From: BP-464 sp045805505
GTDB lineage: Bacteria; Actinomycetota; Thermoleophilia; Solirubrobacterales; Solirubrobacteraceae
NCBI GenBank assembly: GCA_045805505.1
Contig: JBJMLA010000072.1
Location: 176,574 to 240,573, forward strand
Length of the DNA stretch: 64,000 nucleotides
Direction: 5' to 3'
Part shown: one piece after another, positions 28,176 to 37,115 of the stretch
Position numbering within the stretch: position 1 is the stretch's first letter
Layout of the letters: each line of letters begins with the position of its first letter
Position numbers and translations under genes: made by a program
Notes under the pieces: model-generated
Databases searched by the model: none
The model's input: only the letters and a program-made list of their open reading frames with translations
What the model was told of the DNA's origin: nothing

Positions 28176-29639
28176 ATGGCCGGGCTGCGGAGCTCCACGC
28201 TGCACGCACTGAGCGACCGGATCCCCGTGCCGGCCTACGACCGCGCGGCGGTCCGCACGGGCATCGTTCACGTCGGCGTCGGCGGCTTTCACCGCGCGCA
28301 CCTCGCCGTCTACCACGACGAGCTGCTGGCCCGCGGCGACCTCGACTGGGGCATCTGCGGCGTCGGGGTCCTGCCCGCCGATGTCGCGATGCGCGATGCG
28401 CTGCGGGCCCAGGACGGGCTCTACACGCTGATCGTCAAGCACCCCGACGGCCGCTGCGACGCTCGGGTGATCGGCTCGCTCGTCGAGTACCTGCTCGCGC
28501 CCGAGGATCCGGAGGCGGTGATCGAGAAGATGGCCGCGCCGGCGACCCACATCGTGTCGCTGACGATCACCGAGGGCGGCTACAGCGTCGACGACGTCAC
28601 CGGCGCCTTCGACCCCTCGGCGCCCGACATCGCCGCGGACCTGGCGGGCGACGGGCCGCCCCGCACCGCGTTCGGGCTGATCGTGGAGGCCCTGGCCCGC
28701 CGGCGCGAGCGCGGCGTCGCGCCCTTCACCGTGCTGTCGTGTGACAACCTCGAGGGCAACGGCGACATCGCCCGCACGGCGCTTGCGTCGTTCGCGTGGC
28801 TGCGCGAGCCGGCACTGGGCGAGTGGGTCGAGCGCGAAGTGCCGTTCCCCAACTCGGTCGTCGACCGGATCACACCGGCCACCACCGACGCCGACCGCGC
28901 GCTGCTGCGCGACCGGTTCGGCGTCGAGGACCTCTGGCCCGTCGTCTGCGAGCCCTTCTGTCAGTGGGTGATCGAGGACCCGCCGCGGCCGCGGCCGTCA
29001 TACGAGGCCGTGGGCGCGACCGTGCTCGCCGACGTCCGGCCCCACGAGCTGATGAAGCTGCGGATGCTCAACGCCGGCCACCAGGCGATCGCCTACTTCG
29101 GGATGCTCTGCGGGCATGAGTTCGTCGACGAGGCGGTCGGCGATCCGCTCATCGGCGGCTTCCTCGAGGGCTACCTCCGCGACGAGGCGGCACCCAGCCT
29201 GGAGGGCGTCTCGGCCCGGGAGGCGGCCGACTACCAGCGCACGCTGCTGACCCGCTTCGCGAACCCGGGAGTTCGCGACCGCCTCGCCCGGCTGGCCGTA
29301 GACGCGTCCGACCGGATCCCGAAGTTCCTGCTGCCCGTGGTCCGCGAGCGCCTGGCCACCGGTGGGGACGTCCGGCGCTGCGCGGCGGTCGTGGCCAGCT
29401 GGGCGCGGTACGCCGACGGCTTCGACGAGCAGGGTGAGCCGGTCGAGGTGATCGACCGCCGCCGCGGACGGTTGCGCACGCTCGCGCGCCGCCAGCCTCG
29501 CGACCTCGACGCGTTCCTTGGCGAGGAGGCGGGTCTCGGCGACCTCGCATCCGACGAGCGGTTCGCCGCGCCGTACCGCGCCGCGCTCGCGTCGCTCTAC
29601 GCGCGCGGCGCGCGGGCGACACTCGCCGAACTCGCCTGA
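28176..29639 (+). CDS. Mannitol dehydrogenase family NAD-dependent oxidoreductase
   Basis: 487 residues. N-terminal Rossmann segment IVHVGVGGFHRAHLAVYHDE; middle LTITEGGYSV and LSCDNLEGNGDIAR; then the family's catalytic K-x4-N-x2-H pattern in KLRMLNAGHQAIAYFG (about residues 294-302). These are polyol-specific long-chain dehydrogenases that oxidise mannitol, arabinitol, fructuronate or similar substrates with NAD. The substrate cannot be told from sequence. TACATT box 7 nt before ATG 28176; TTG 28167 is a weaker alternative start. Confidence 0.9.
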   Translation: MAGLRSSTLHALSDRIPVPAYDRAAVRTGIVHVGVGGFHRAHLAVYHDELLARGDLDWGICGVGVLPADVAMRDALRAQDGLYTLIVKHPDGRCDARVIGSLVEYLLAPEDPEAVIEKMAAPATHIVSLTITEGGYSVDDVTGAFDPSAPDIAADLAGDGPPRTAFGLIVEALARRRERGVAPFTVLSCDNLEGNGDIARTALASFAWLREPALGEWVEREVPFPNSVVDRITPATTDADRALLRDRFGVEDLWPVVCEPFCQWVIEDPPRPRPSYEAVGATVLADVRPHELMKLRMLNAGHQAIAYFGMLCGHEFVDEAVGDPLIGGFLEGYLRDEAAPSLEGVSAREAADYQRTLLTRFANPGVRDRLARLAVDASDRIPKFLLPVVRERLATGGDVRRCAAVVASWARYADGFDEQGEPVEVIDRRRGRLRTLARRQPRDLDAFLGEEAGLGDLASDERFAAPYRAALASLYARGARATLAELA

Positions 29640-29660
29640 GGCCGATCCGGTCGCGGAAGT

Positions 29661-29666
29661 TAAGGT
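29661..29666 (+). promoter_or_regulatory. -10 box TAAGGT of the EamA transporter gene
   Basis: TAAGGT is 7 nt before GTG 29674. This fixes the start of a gene whose frame is open far into the upstream gene. Confidence 0.5.
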
Positions 29667-29673
29667 CGCCCCG

Positions 29674-30621
29674 GTGGAGCACGTCGCGCAATCCGCAGTG
29701 GCGCCCGTCGATGCGCGGACCGGGCTGCCGCTGGCCGTGCTCTCGGCGGCGTCCTTCGCGCTCTCGGGCCCGCTGGCGCGCGGGCTGATCGACGCCGGGT
29801 GGAGCCCCAGCGCCGTCGTCCTGGTCCGGATGTCCGTCGCGGCGCTGGTGATCGCGCCCTTCGCGGTGGGGGCGATGCGCCGGCGCTGGGGCGTCGCGCG
29901 GCGCAACGCGCGGCTCCTGCTGGCCTACGGCCTGGTGCCCGTGGCGGGAACCCAGTACGCGTTCTTCTCGGCGGTCGCGGCGATGGACGTCGGCCCGGCC
30001 CTGCTCATCGAGTACACGGCGCCCGCCGCCATCGTCGTGTGGTTGTGGCTGCGTCGTGGCGAACGGCCGACGCGTCTGACCTGCGCGGGCGCGGCGATTG
30101 CCCTGGTCGGCCTCGTGCTCGTCCTGGACCTGCTGTCGGGGGCCGACCTGGCGACCGGCGGGGTCCTGTGGGCGCTCGCGGCGATGGTCGGCGCGGCGAC
30201 GTACTTCGTCCTGTCGGCCCGCGTGACCGACCTGCCGCCGCTCGCGCTCGCGGGTGGCGGACTGGCGATCGGCGCGGTCGCGCTCGGCGCTCTCGGGGCG
30301 GTCGGGCTGCTGCCGATGCGGGCGACGAGCATCGATCCGACCTACGCGGGCCATGCCGTCGTCTGGTGGCTGCCGCTGATCGGCCTCGGCGTCGTCACCG
30401 CCGCCATCGGCTACGCGACCGGCATCGTGGCGAGCCGGCGCCTCGGGTCGCGGCTGGCGTCGTTCGTGGCGCTGCTCGAGGTCGTGGCCGCGGTGACCTT
30501 CGCCTGGCTGTTGCTCGACCAGGTCCCGGGAGCGCTGCAGATGGTCGGCGGCGCGATCGTCGTGATCGGGGTGATCGTGGTCAAGCTCGGTGAGCCCCGG
30601 GTCCGCCTCGACGTCGCATAG
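29674..30621 (+). CDS. EamA/DMT-superfamily transporter
   Basis: 315 residues from GTG 29674. Ten predicted membrane helices in two EamA halves (for example LPLAVLSAASFALSGPLARG, LALAGGGLAIGAVALGALGA, VTAAIGYATGIVASRR and a final MVGGAIVVIGVIVVKLG). The family exports amino acids or small metabolites. The TAG stop overlaps the TAGGGT box proposed for the next gene. GTG is favoured over upstream options by the TAAGGT box 7 nt before it. Confidence 0.88.
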   Translation: MEHVAQSAVAPVDARTGLPLAVLSAASFALSGPLARGLIDAGWSPSAVVLVRMSVAALVIAPFAVGAMRRRWGVARRNARLLLAYGLVPVAGTQYAFFSAVAAMDVGPALLIEYTAPAAIVVWLWLRRGERPTRLTCAGAAIALVGLVLVLDLLSGADLATGGVLWALAAMVGAATYFVLSARVTDLPPLALAGGGLAIGAVALGALGAVGLLPMRATSIDPTYAGHAVVWWLPLIGLGVVTAAIGYATGIVASRRLGSRLASFVALLEVVAAVTFAWLLLDQVPGALQMVGGAIVVIGVIVVKLGEPRVRLDVA

Positions 30622-30624
30622 GGT
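30619..30624 (+). promoter_or_regulatory. -10 box TAGGGT of the glycine-rich protein gene
   Basis: TAGGGT overlaps the EamA stop codon. Six nt downstream is ACG 30631, the in-frame codon that opens a good signal peptide. The same box and the same 6-nt spacing occur before the ABC exporter gene at 18396. Confidence 0.45.
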
Positions 30625-30630
30625 TGGCGC

Positions 30631-33417
30631 ACGGTCCGGAGCTCGCGTGTCGTCGTACTTGCGCTGTGCGCATCCCTGGGTCTGGGCACCGCCGGCGCGG
30701 TTGCCGACGTCTGCCCCGCCACCACCACGATCACCTCCGGCAGCCTGTCGTGCGGTGTGCCGGCTTCGGCGGCCGCCGTCCTGGTCAGCGTGACCGGCGG
30801 GGACGGGGGTGGCAGCAGCGACGGCTCGGGGCAAGGCGGCCCGGGTGACCTCATCTCGGCCTGGTACCTCGTCGGCTCCGGCCAGCTCATCGCGTCGGGA
30901 ACCGTCCTCCAGCTCACGGTGGGAGGCGAGGGGAGCAACGGCCCCTCCGCGGGCGGCGGCGGCGCCGGCGGCTCCGATGCGCAGAGCAGCGGCGGGGCCG
31001 GCGGCGGCGCGAGCTCGATCTCGACCAGCGGCGGAGCGCTGCTGCTCCTGGCCGCGGGCGGCGGCGGTGGCGGTGGGGCCAACCTCTTCGGCAGCGCCTA
31101 CAACAACCAGACCTTCGGCGGCGGCAACGGCGGCGGCGCCGGTGGCGGTGGCGGCCAGTCGTCGGGGACGCCCTACATCCTCGACCGCGACGGGCAGCAC
31201 CTGGGCGGGGCCGGCGGCGGCGGCGCGAGCGGCGGGAACCCCGGTGGCGGGGGACAGGCGTACTCGAACTACCCGGGCGGCGGGCTGGCGACCTGGCCCA
31301 ACGGCGGCGGTGGCTCGGGCGGAACCGGAGGCCACGGCGGCAGCGGCAGCGGTGTCGGCGGTGGCGGTGGCGGTGGCGGCTACGCCGGCGGAGGCGGTGG
31401 GGGCGGGGGCGGAGACACCGACCTGTCGACCTACCCCGGAGAGGTCGACCCCTTCCCGCCGCGCTCCGGCGGTGGTGGCGGCGGTGGCGGGTCCGACTAC
31501 ATCGCCGGCGCGGAGAACGTCATCTCCCAGGGAGCTCGCCAGAACGCGGGCTCGCAGGTGAGCCTGCAGTTCACGGGCCTGACGAAGCTGGTGATGTTCG
31601 GGGGCGGCCTGCCGTCGGCATGCAATGTCGTGACGCTGCACGTCGGCCTCGAGGGCAGCGGCGGCACGGTGGCCCTGACCGAGAACGGCCGCACGATCGC
31701 CACCGCGCCTCCCGACACCGCCAACAACGGCTACACGGCGCTGCCCGTCGCGCTCACCGCGGGAACGCATTCGATCGGCGCGACCTACACGGGAGACGCG
31801 ACGCACCCGCCGGGCATCGCGGCCCCGATCACGCAGCGGGTCCAGAGCTGTGCGAACTCGACGAGCACGAGCGTGAGCAGCTCGGACGCCGATCAGTCGC
31901 TCTGCGCTCCCGTCACGCTGACCGCCACCGTGACCGGCAGCGAGCCGACCGGGACGGTCGGGTTCCTCGACGGGACCGAGCCGCTCGGCACCGCGACCGT
32001 CGGCACCAACGGCCAGGCCGTCATCTCCAGCTCGACTCTCTCGGCCGGCACGCATTCGATCGTCGCGGTCTACAACGGCGATCTGACCATCGCGGGCGAC
32101 CGCAAGAACCAGCCGAGCACCTCGGGGTCGTTCACCCAGGTCATCGATCCGGCGGGGGCGGCCGCGACCCGGTGCGCCGTCGCGTTCAGCGCCGGTGCGA
32201 CCGGTTCGGTGCTCGTGCCCACCGATGCCACCAGCCTGGTGCTCACGGCCGCGGGTGGCCGGGGCGGCGACGGCCTCCTTCCGACCACGTCGCCGTCCTT
32301 CCTCTCCAACCGGGGCGGGACCGGTGAGCTCGTGACGGCCACCATCCCGATCACGGCTGCCGGACCGGTGGCTCCGGGCGCGACGCTGAGCGTGGCCGTG
32401 GGCGGCGACGCCACCAGCTGGCAGCCGCCGCCGGGCGGAGGCGGCGCCGGCGGGCGCACGGCCACCCAGTCGGGCGGCGCGGGCGGCGGGGCGACGCGCG
32501 TAACGATCGGCGGCACGGTGCTGGTCGTCGCCGCCGGTGGCGGCGGTGGTGGCGGTGGCCAGCCCGGTGAGGAGAGCATCAACGGCTTCGGCGCCGCCGC
32601 CGGACAGGACTCCGGCACCTACGCCGAGCCCGATTCCGGAAACGGCGGCGGAGGCGGCGGCGCGACGGCAACCGCCGGAGGCAAATCGCCGCAGCAGCGC
32701 GCGATCGGTGGCTTCGACGAGACCGAGGGCGTGCTGGGCGCCGTCGGGCTCCTCGGCGCAGGTGGCGCCGGCGGCACGTCGTACAGCGTCGGCGGCAGCG
32801 GCGGCGGCGGTGGTGGCGGCGTCTACGGAGGCGCGGGCGGCGACCCCGGCGGTCCCATCTACAACGGGGCGTACAGCCCGTACGGCGGCTCGGGCGGTGG
32901 TGGCGGCGGCGGGAGCAGCTTCCTGACCGGCGCCGCGACGTCCCACACCCAGTCCTACAACTTCACCGGCGGGGCCCGCGTGGCCATTCAGTTCACGGCT
33001 CCCGGCAAGCCCCGGACGGCCCGGCCGGCGGCGCACGTAGCCCACCGCCGCCGGCCTGTCGTCGATCGCGTGCACCGGTCGGAGGCCTGCATGACGGCTC
33101 CGGGCCGGCACGACGGCCGGTCAACCGAGATCCGCCTGCGCTATCGGCTCTCGCAGCGCGCGATCGTCACCTTCCAGCTGCAGCGCAGCATGAGCGCGCG
33201 CAACCGCACCTACTGCCGCTCGCCCGCGCTTGCCCACGGCCCGTGGTCCCGCCCGCTCGTCCGGCGCCACCTCCGCGGCCCCGGGCTGCACCGCCAGGGC
33301 ATCCGCCGCTATCACGGCCCGCTGCGGCCCGGCACCTACCGGCTGACGATCTTCGCGACCGACATCCACGGGTCGCGGTCGCCGCTGCGCCGGCTGCGCT
33401 TCGCGGTCATCCAGTAA
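30631..33417 (+). CDS. Secreted glycine-rich protein with Ig-like repeats; non-canonical start proposed
   Basis: 928 residues if started at ACG 30631. The reading frame runs on directly after the EamA TAG, and no ATG, GTG or TTG exists before GTG 30757; starting at GTG would delete a perfect signal peptide (SSRVVVLALCASLGLGTAGA, then VAD). Domain order: Gly-rich block (about 85-300) rich in GGGGG runs and ending GGGGSDYIAGAENV; an Ig-like/Big_3 domain (VTLHVGLEGSGGTVALTENG); a second (VTLTATVTGSEPTGTVGFLD); a second Gly-rich block ending GGGGGGGSSFLTGAATSHTQ, similar to ALK-type glycine-rich folds; and a basic C-terminal domain with RYRLSQRAIVTFQLQRS. Probably cell-surface. If ACG is not used, GTG 30757 is the fallback. 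Confidence 0.72.
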   Translation, partial: TVRSSRVVVLALCASLGLGTAGAVADVCPATTTITSGSLSCGVPASAAAVLVSVTGGDGGGSSDGSGQGGPGDLISAWYLVGSGQLIASGTVLQLTVGGEGSNGPSAGGGGAGGSDAQSSGGAGGGASSISTSGGALLLLAAGGGGGGGANLFGSAYNNQTFGGGNGGGAGGGGGQSSGTPYILDRDGQHLGGAGGGGASGGNPGGGGQAYSNYPGGGLATWPNGGGGSGGTGGHGGSGSGVGGGGGGGGYAGGGGGGGGGDTDLSTYPGEVDPFPPRSGGGGGGGGSDYIAGAENVISQGARQNAGSQVSLQFTGLTKLVMFGGGLPSACNVVTLHVGLEGSGGTVALTENGRTIATAPPDTANNGYTALPVALTAGTHSIGATYTGDATHPPGIAAPITQRVQSCANSTSTSVSSSDADQSLCAPVTLTATVTGSEPTGTVGFLDGTEPLGTATVGTNGQAVISSSTLSAGTHSIVAVYNGDLTIAGDRKNQPSTSGSFTQVIDPAGAAATRCAVAFSAGATGSVLVPTDATSLVLTAAGGRGGDGLLPTTSPSFLSNRGGTGELVTATIPITAAGPVAPGATLSVAVGGDATSWQPPPGGGGAGGRTATQSGGAGGGATRVTIGGTVLVVAAGGGGGGGGQPGEESINGFGAAAGQDSGTYAEPDSGNGGGGGGATATAGGKSPQQRAIGGFDETEGVLGAVGLLGAGGAGGTSYSVGGSGGGGGGGVYGGAGGDPGGPIYNGAYSPYGGSGGGGGGGSSFLTGAATSHTQSYNFTGGARVAIQFTAPGKPRTARPAAHVAHRRRPVVDRVHRSEACMTAPGRHDGRSTEIRLRYRLSQRAIVTFQLQRSMSARNRTYCRSPALAHGPWSRPLVRRHLRGPGLHRQGIRRYHGPLRPGTYRLTIFATDIHGSRSPLRRLRFAVIQ

Positions 33418-33423
33418 GCGCGC

Positions 33424-35301
33424 TCAACCGACCAGGTGAGGGTCGCGGCGCTTGCCCTTCGGATAGAGGTGGATCTTGCGCTCCGCGCTTCCGTCGGCGC
33501 CGCGCCGGGTGTCCGTGACGACGACGCGGGCGACCAGCCGCTTCACGTCGCGGCGGGCGAGGTAGGTGCGGAGCTTCGAGCCCAGGCGCAGGTGATAGAC
33601 CCGCGACTGCCCGGCGTTCAGCTCGTACTCGTCCACACGGGAGGCTCCGAAAGCCGTGCGCAGCTGCACGTGCCCGGCACAACCGACCTTCACGTTCGCC
33701 GGGCAGATCAGGCGTACTCGCTTGTACCGGTACGACGCGATGTGCTCGAAGATGTGGCGGATGACGATCCGATCACCCGAGGACGGTGCCACGACCCGCG
33801 GGGGTTCGGCTGTCGGTGCCGGCGCGGGTGCCGGCGCCGGCGCCGGCGCAGGCGTCGATGTGGTCGGTGGGCTCTGCGCGGTGGTGGTCGGCTGCGGCGC
33901 CGGATCTGACGGCGGCGGGGGTGCCGGCGCGGTGACGATCGCCAGTGTGTGATTGGCGCTCGGTCCGCGTGCCACACCGGCGATGGTGGTCTCCTCCGGC
34001 AGCTCGACGACGGCGGGTGTCGGGTTGATGTAGCTCGGACCGTTCTGGGTCGTCCGGCCGAGTTGCCCATGCTTGTTGTAGCCGAAGGTGAACAGCTGGC
34101 CGCTGGACGAGACGGCGAGGCTGTCGGAGGACCCTGCACCGAGCTCGCTGATCGTTCCGTCGAGACCCGGCAGCGTCACGAGCGTGGGCGTGGCCGTGGG
34201 ATTGGTCCCGACCGTGGCGCCTTCGCCGAGCTGGCCGAAGCTGTCGTAGCCGAACGCGTAGAGCTGGCCGCTCGATGTGGCCGTCAGCGTGTGGTAGGAG
34301 CCGCCGGCGACGTGCGTGATGGTTCCGTCCTGGCCGGGCAGGACCACCAGCGCAGGCGTCGGGTTCTCGTAGTACGGATAGAAGCCGGTGTTGACCCGTC
34401 CGAGCTCGCCGTGCACGCCGCGTCCCCACGCGTAGAGCTGGCCGCCGGCGGTGAGCGCGAGGCTGTGGAAGAGCCCGGCGGCGAGGTCCACGACGTCGCC
34501 GTTCTGGCCCGGCAGCGTCACGAGCGTCGGGATCGGATGGGCGCCGCGGAACCTGACGCCCTGTGTGTTGCCCAGCTCGCCGTGCAGGTTGTAGCCAAAG
34601 GCGTAGAGCTGGCCTGACGAAGTGGAGACGAGGCTGTGGTACTCGCCGGCGGCGACGTGCGTGATCTCTCCCTGCTGGCCCGGCAGCGTCACCAGCTCGG
34701 GAGTCGCATTCGGGTTGAGGGTGCCGACGTTCGTGCTGCGTCCCAGCTGACCGAACGCGTTGTAGCCGAAGCTGTAGAGCTGATCGCTCGACGTCACGAC
34801 CAGGCTGTGCGACCGGCCGGCCGCAACCTGGGTGACGGTCCCGATGCGCCCGGGAAGGTCGACGACCGTCGGGCTCGGCGTCGGCGCCGTCGTGCCGACG
34901 TTGTCGCTGCGCCCGAGCTGGCCGAACCGGTTGTAGCCGAAGCTGTAGAGCTGACCGCTGGAGGTGACCAGCAGGCTGAACGGCCCGCCGGCGGCCGCGG
35001 TGACGACATGACCGACCGCTCCCGGCAGGGCGATCTCCGCCGGCATCGGGTTGGGACTCGTCGTGCCGCTGCTCGGCTCCGTGCCGAGCTGGCCGCGGGT
35101 GTTCAGGCCGAACGTCAGCACCGAGCCGGCGTCCGGAGTCGGCCCCGAGTAGACCTCGACACTGCGCTCGGCCTCGTCGCGGAAGGTGGAGGTGTCGGCG
35201 GTGGCCACCGACGGCAGCAGGGCCGCCCCGACGATGGCGAGGCCGAGAAGCACGGCACGCCCCGACGGGCGAGCCAGATTGTTGACTAACGGCTCAGCCA
35301 C
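33424..35301 (-). CDS. Secreted RCC1-repeat beta-propeller protein
   Basis: 625 residues from GTG 35301, with a signal peptide (RAVLLGLAIVGAALLPSVATA). Seven RCC1-type blades between about residues 55 and 450, each with the pattern SSGQLYSFGYNxFGQLG followed by VTLPGQxGxxTxVAAG and HSL. A Pro/Ala/Thr-rich linker (TSTPAPAPAPAPAPAPTAEP) leads to a basic beta-domain (IFEHIASYRYKRVRLICPAN) at 510-625. The propeller is a protein- or ligand-binding scaffold; no enzyme motif. Converges with the Gly-rich protein gene with a 6-bp gap. A TACCTT box is shared back-to-back with the next gene's promoter. Confidence 0.88.
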   Translation of the reverse strand: MAEPLVNNLARPSGRAVLLGLAIVGAALLPSVATADTSTFRDEAERSVEVYSGPTPDAGSVLTFGLNTRGQLGTEPSSGTTSPNPMPAEIALPGAVGHVVTAAAGGPFSLLVTSSGQLYSFGYNRFGQLGRSDNVGTTAPTPSPTVVDLPGRIGTVTQVAAGRSHSLVVTSSDQLYSFGYNAFGQLGRSTNVGTLNPNATPELVTLPGQQGEITHVAAGEYHSLVSTSSGQLYAFGYNLHGELGNTQGVRFRGAHPIPTLVTLPGQNGDVVDLAAGLFHSLALTAGGQLYAWGRGVHGELGRVNTGFYPYYENPTPALVVLPGQDGTITHVAGGSYHTLTATSSGQLYAFGYDSFGQLGEGATVGTNPTATPTLVTLPGLDGTISELGAGSSDSLAVSSSGQLFTFGYNKHGQLGRTTQNGPSYINPTPAVVELPEETTIAGVARGPSANHTLAIVTAPAPPPPSDPAPQPTTTAQSPPTTSTPAPAPAPAPAPAPTAEPPRVVAPSSGDRIVIRHIFEHIASYRYKRVRLICPANVKVGCAGHVQLRTAFGASRVDEYELNAGQSRVYHLRLGSKLRTYLARRDVKRLVARVVVTDTRRGADGSAERKIHLYPKGKRRDPHLVG

Positions 35302-35328
35302 GGGGGCCTTTCGGTTGAAAGCGGACCT

Positions 35329-35337
35329 CTAAGGTAG
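35329..35337. promoter_or_regulatory. Symmetrical bidirectional promoter core CTAAGGTAG
   Basis: The nine bases read TAAGGT on the plus strand (toward the O-antigen-ligase-like gene) and TACCTT on the minus strand (toward the RCC1 gene). One short core thus offers -10 boxes in both directions. Confidence 0.5.
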
Positions 35338-35339
35338 AC

Positions 35340-36743
35340 ACGATCGCCGGTTTCACAAGGACCTTTCTGGCCGTCTTGGCGCTTGCCGGCCTGGTCCTCA
35401 TCGCGGTCGAGGACGCCGGGTTCACCGCCCACGGACAGGTGGTCTTCGCGTGCGTCGCCGGCGTCGGAGCGCTCGTCGCGCTGCTCGCCGACCCCGGAGC
35501 CGCCGCGGACGCCGCACGCCGGCCGGTCACGGTTGCGCTCCTGGCGCTCGGGGCGCTGGCCGTGGCCAGCTCCGGATGGGTCATCGAGCGGGCCGACGGG
35601 ACCGACGCGGTCCGCTGGGGGTTCGTGGTCGTCGGCTTTGCGGCCTTCGTGCTGATGGGAGCGGTGGCCGGTGCGCGCCGGCAATCCCTGGTCTGGCTGA
35701 TGGGCGGCATCGCGGCGGTCGCCGTGGGCGAGGGCGCGCTCGGCCTGCTGGCCGCGGCGCAGCGCGAGCTGCCCCACGCCCAGCGGATCGGCGGCAGCTG
35801 GCGTCCCGGAGGGAGCCTGCAGGCGCCGCTGTCGCTGGCGCTGCTGCAGGTCGCGGCGCTGCCGGCGCTGCTCGCCGGGACCGGCCTGCGCTCGCGGTGG
35901 GCCGCGGCCCTCTCCGCCGGCGGCCTCGCGATCAGCCTTGGCACCATCGCCACCGCCGGCAGCCGGATGCACATCGCGGTGGCGAGCATCGTGGGGATCG
36001 CGGCTCTGCTGTGGGGCTCGCGGGTGCGGCTGCGGCGCAGCGACGTCGGGGTCGCACTGGGCCTCGGCGTGGCCGCGGCGGCGGTCATCGACGCCGTGAT
36101 CGGCGGCTATACGCCTCCGCGCGCGGTCGGGGGCGATGCGGCCCGGATGGCGGTCAGCGCCGCCGCCGTGGTGCTCGTAGCCGCGGGATGGGTTCCGATG
36201 CGCGCCGCGGCGCGACGCCTCGCCGAGCGCTACGGCGACGACGCCACGAGACGACGTCGCGCCGTCGCGGCGACGGCGAGCCTTCTGGCCGTCGTCGCCG
36301 CCGGAGTGATCATCTCGGCCAGCGTGCAGCACGACGGGCGGGGCGTCGAGCCATACGGGGGACTCGCCCACGGACGCGTGCCGACCTGGAGCGCGGCGGT
36401 GCAGACGGCGCTCGACCGGCCGGTGACCGGCAGCGGCGCGGGCTCGTTCCTGGTCGCCTCGGCACCGCACCAACCGCCGGGGACCCGGCCGAGCTTCGCG
36501 CTCCAGCTCAACCTCGAGCTGTGGGCCGAGCTCGGGATCGGCGGCCTGCTCCTCTCGCTCGCCCTGTACGCGGGCGCGGCGCTCGCCTGCTGGCAAGCAC
36601 GCGCGAGCCCGGCCGCGTGGTTGGCGATCCCGGCGGTGGGGGCCTATCTGATGGCCAACCTCCTGGACTGGACCTGGCACATGCCCATGACCGGAGCAGT
36701 CTTCGGCCTCGCGACCGGCATCGTCCTGGCGCGATCTCCCTAG
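35340..36743 (+). CDS. O-antigen ligase-like polytopic membrane protein; non-canonical start proposed
   Basis: About 466 residues. The frame opens at the TGA near 35316 with no ATG or GTG at all before TTG 35376. Upstream in frame are ACG 35340 and ATC 35343, which lie 4 and 7 nt after the TAAGGT -10 box; TTG 35376 would cut off the first half of helix 1 (FTRTFLAVLALAGLVLIAVE). Roughly ten to twelve membrane helices, with a soluble loop (PTWSAAVQTALDRPVTGSGA, GSFLVASAPHQPPG) and LNLELWAELGIGGLLLSLAL near the end, the Wzy_C/O-antigen ligase pattern. It probably joins polysaccharide chains to lipid carriers or surface acceptors. Confidence 0.78.
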   Translation, partial: TIAGFTRTFLAVLALAGLVLIAVEDAGFTAHGQVVFACVAGVGALVALLADPGAAADAARRPVTVALLALGALAVASSGWVIERADGTDAVRWGFVVVGFAAFVLMGAVAGARRQSLVWLMGGIAAVAVGEGALGLLAAAQRELPHAQRIGGSWRPGGSLQAPLSLALLQVAALPALLAGTGLRSRWAAALSAGGLAISLGTIATAGSRMHIAVASIVGIAALLWGSRVRLRRSDVGVALGLGVAAAAVIDAVIGGYTPPRAVGGDAARMAVSAAAVVLVAAGWVPMRAAARRLAERYGDDATRRRRAVAATASLLAVVAAGVIISASVQHDGRGVEPYGGLAHGRVPTWSAAVQTALDRPVTGSGAGSFLVASAPHQPPGTRPSFALQLNLELWAELGIGGLLLSLALYAGAALACWQARASPAAWLAIPAVGAYLMANLLDWTWHMPMTGAVFGLATGIVLARSP

Positions 36744-36753
36744 CGAGCCGACT

Positions 36754-36765
36754 AGCGAGCTCGCT
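36754..36765. terminator. Short palindrome after the ligase-like gene
   Basis: AGCGAGCTCGCT, 11 bp after the stop codon. Possible weak terminator stem; no poly-T run follows, so it is uncertain. Confidence 0.3.
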
Positions 36766-36801
36766 GGTGTGAGCCACGGCGGCGTGACGCAGCATGGCGG
36801 C

Positions 36802-36849
36802 ATGCCGACTGACACGTTCGACTCCGCCGCCTACGCCCGTCGCTGGAAG
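36802..36849 (+). pseudogene. Probable remnant of an MFS exporter N-terminus
   Basis: ATG 36802 begins MPTDTFDSAAYARRWKTC, which looks like the cytosolic start of DHA2-type MFS exporters (AYARRWKTL before helix 1). The similarity stops after about 16 codons, where the sequence turns into the ELWxxDGT fragment of the opposite strand. Probably left by a deletion. The short length limits confidence. Confidence 0.35.
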
Positions 36850-37113
36850 ACGTGTTGGCGAGCGACGCGCAGTTGTCCCGGTCGTCTTCGATCCCGTCGC
36901 CGTCGCCGTCCAGCGCGAGGTAACGAGGTTCGGATCCGTGGGTGGAGTCGTTGGCCGTGAAGTACAGGCGCCCCCGCACCGTCGCCAGCTCCGAGGGCGA
37001 CGAGCCGGCGGGGCCTGCCACGAGGTCGAGGTAGAGCTCGGTCCCTCCCGTCGTTCCGTCGGTCCGCCACAGCTCGAGTCCGTTCACGCCGTCCTGCGCG
37101 ACGAAGGGCGGTG
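36836..37113 (-). pseudogene. Remnant of a secreted ELWxxDGT-repeat protein
   Basis: About 92 codons without a start. They read VNGLELWRTDGTTGGTELYL, a matching LATVRGRLYFTANDSTHGSE half-repeat, then DGDGDGIEDDRDNCASLAN, a thrombospondin-type-3 calcium motif. This is the C-terminal part of a hyalin-like ELWxxDGT surface protein. The 5' end stops directly at the TetR stop codon (37116) and the 3' end runs into the MFS-like fragment, so both ends are truncated. The frame is otherwise intact, implying recent loss. Confidence 0.7.
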
Positions 37114-37115
37114 CC

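Noticed and set aside
29149..33111. Minus-strand 1,320-codon frame across the mannitol dehydrogenase, EamA and glycine-rich genes
   Set aside because: Spans three unrelated plus-strand genes and changes composition with each; not a gene.
33781..33862. GCCGGCGC repeats, considered as a structural RNA or repeat element
   Set aside because: They encode the Pro-Ala linker of the RCC1 protein in frame.
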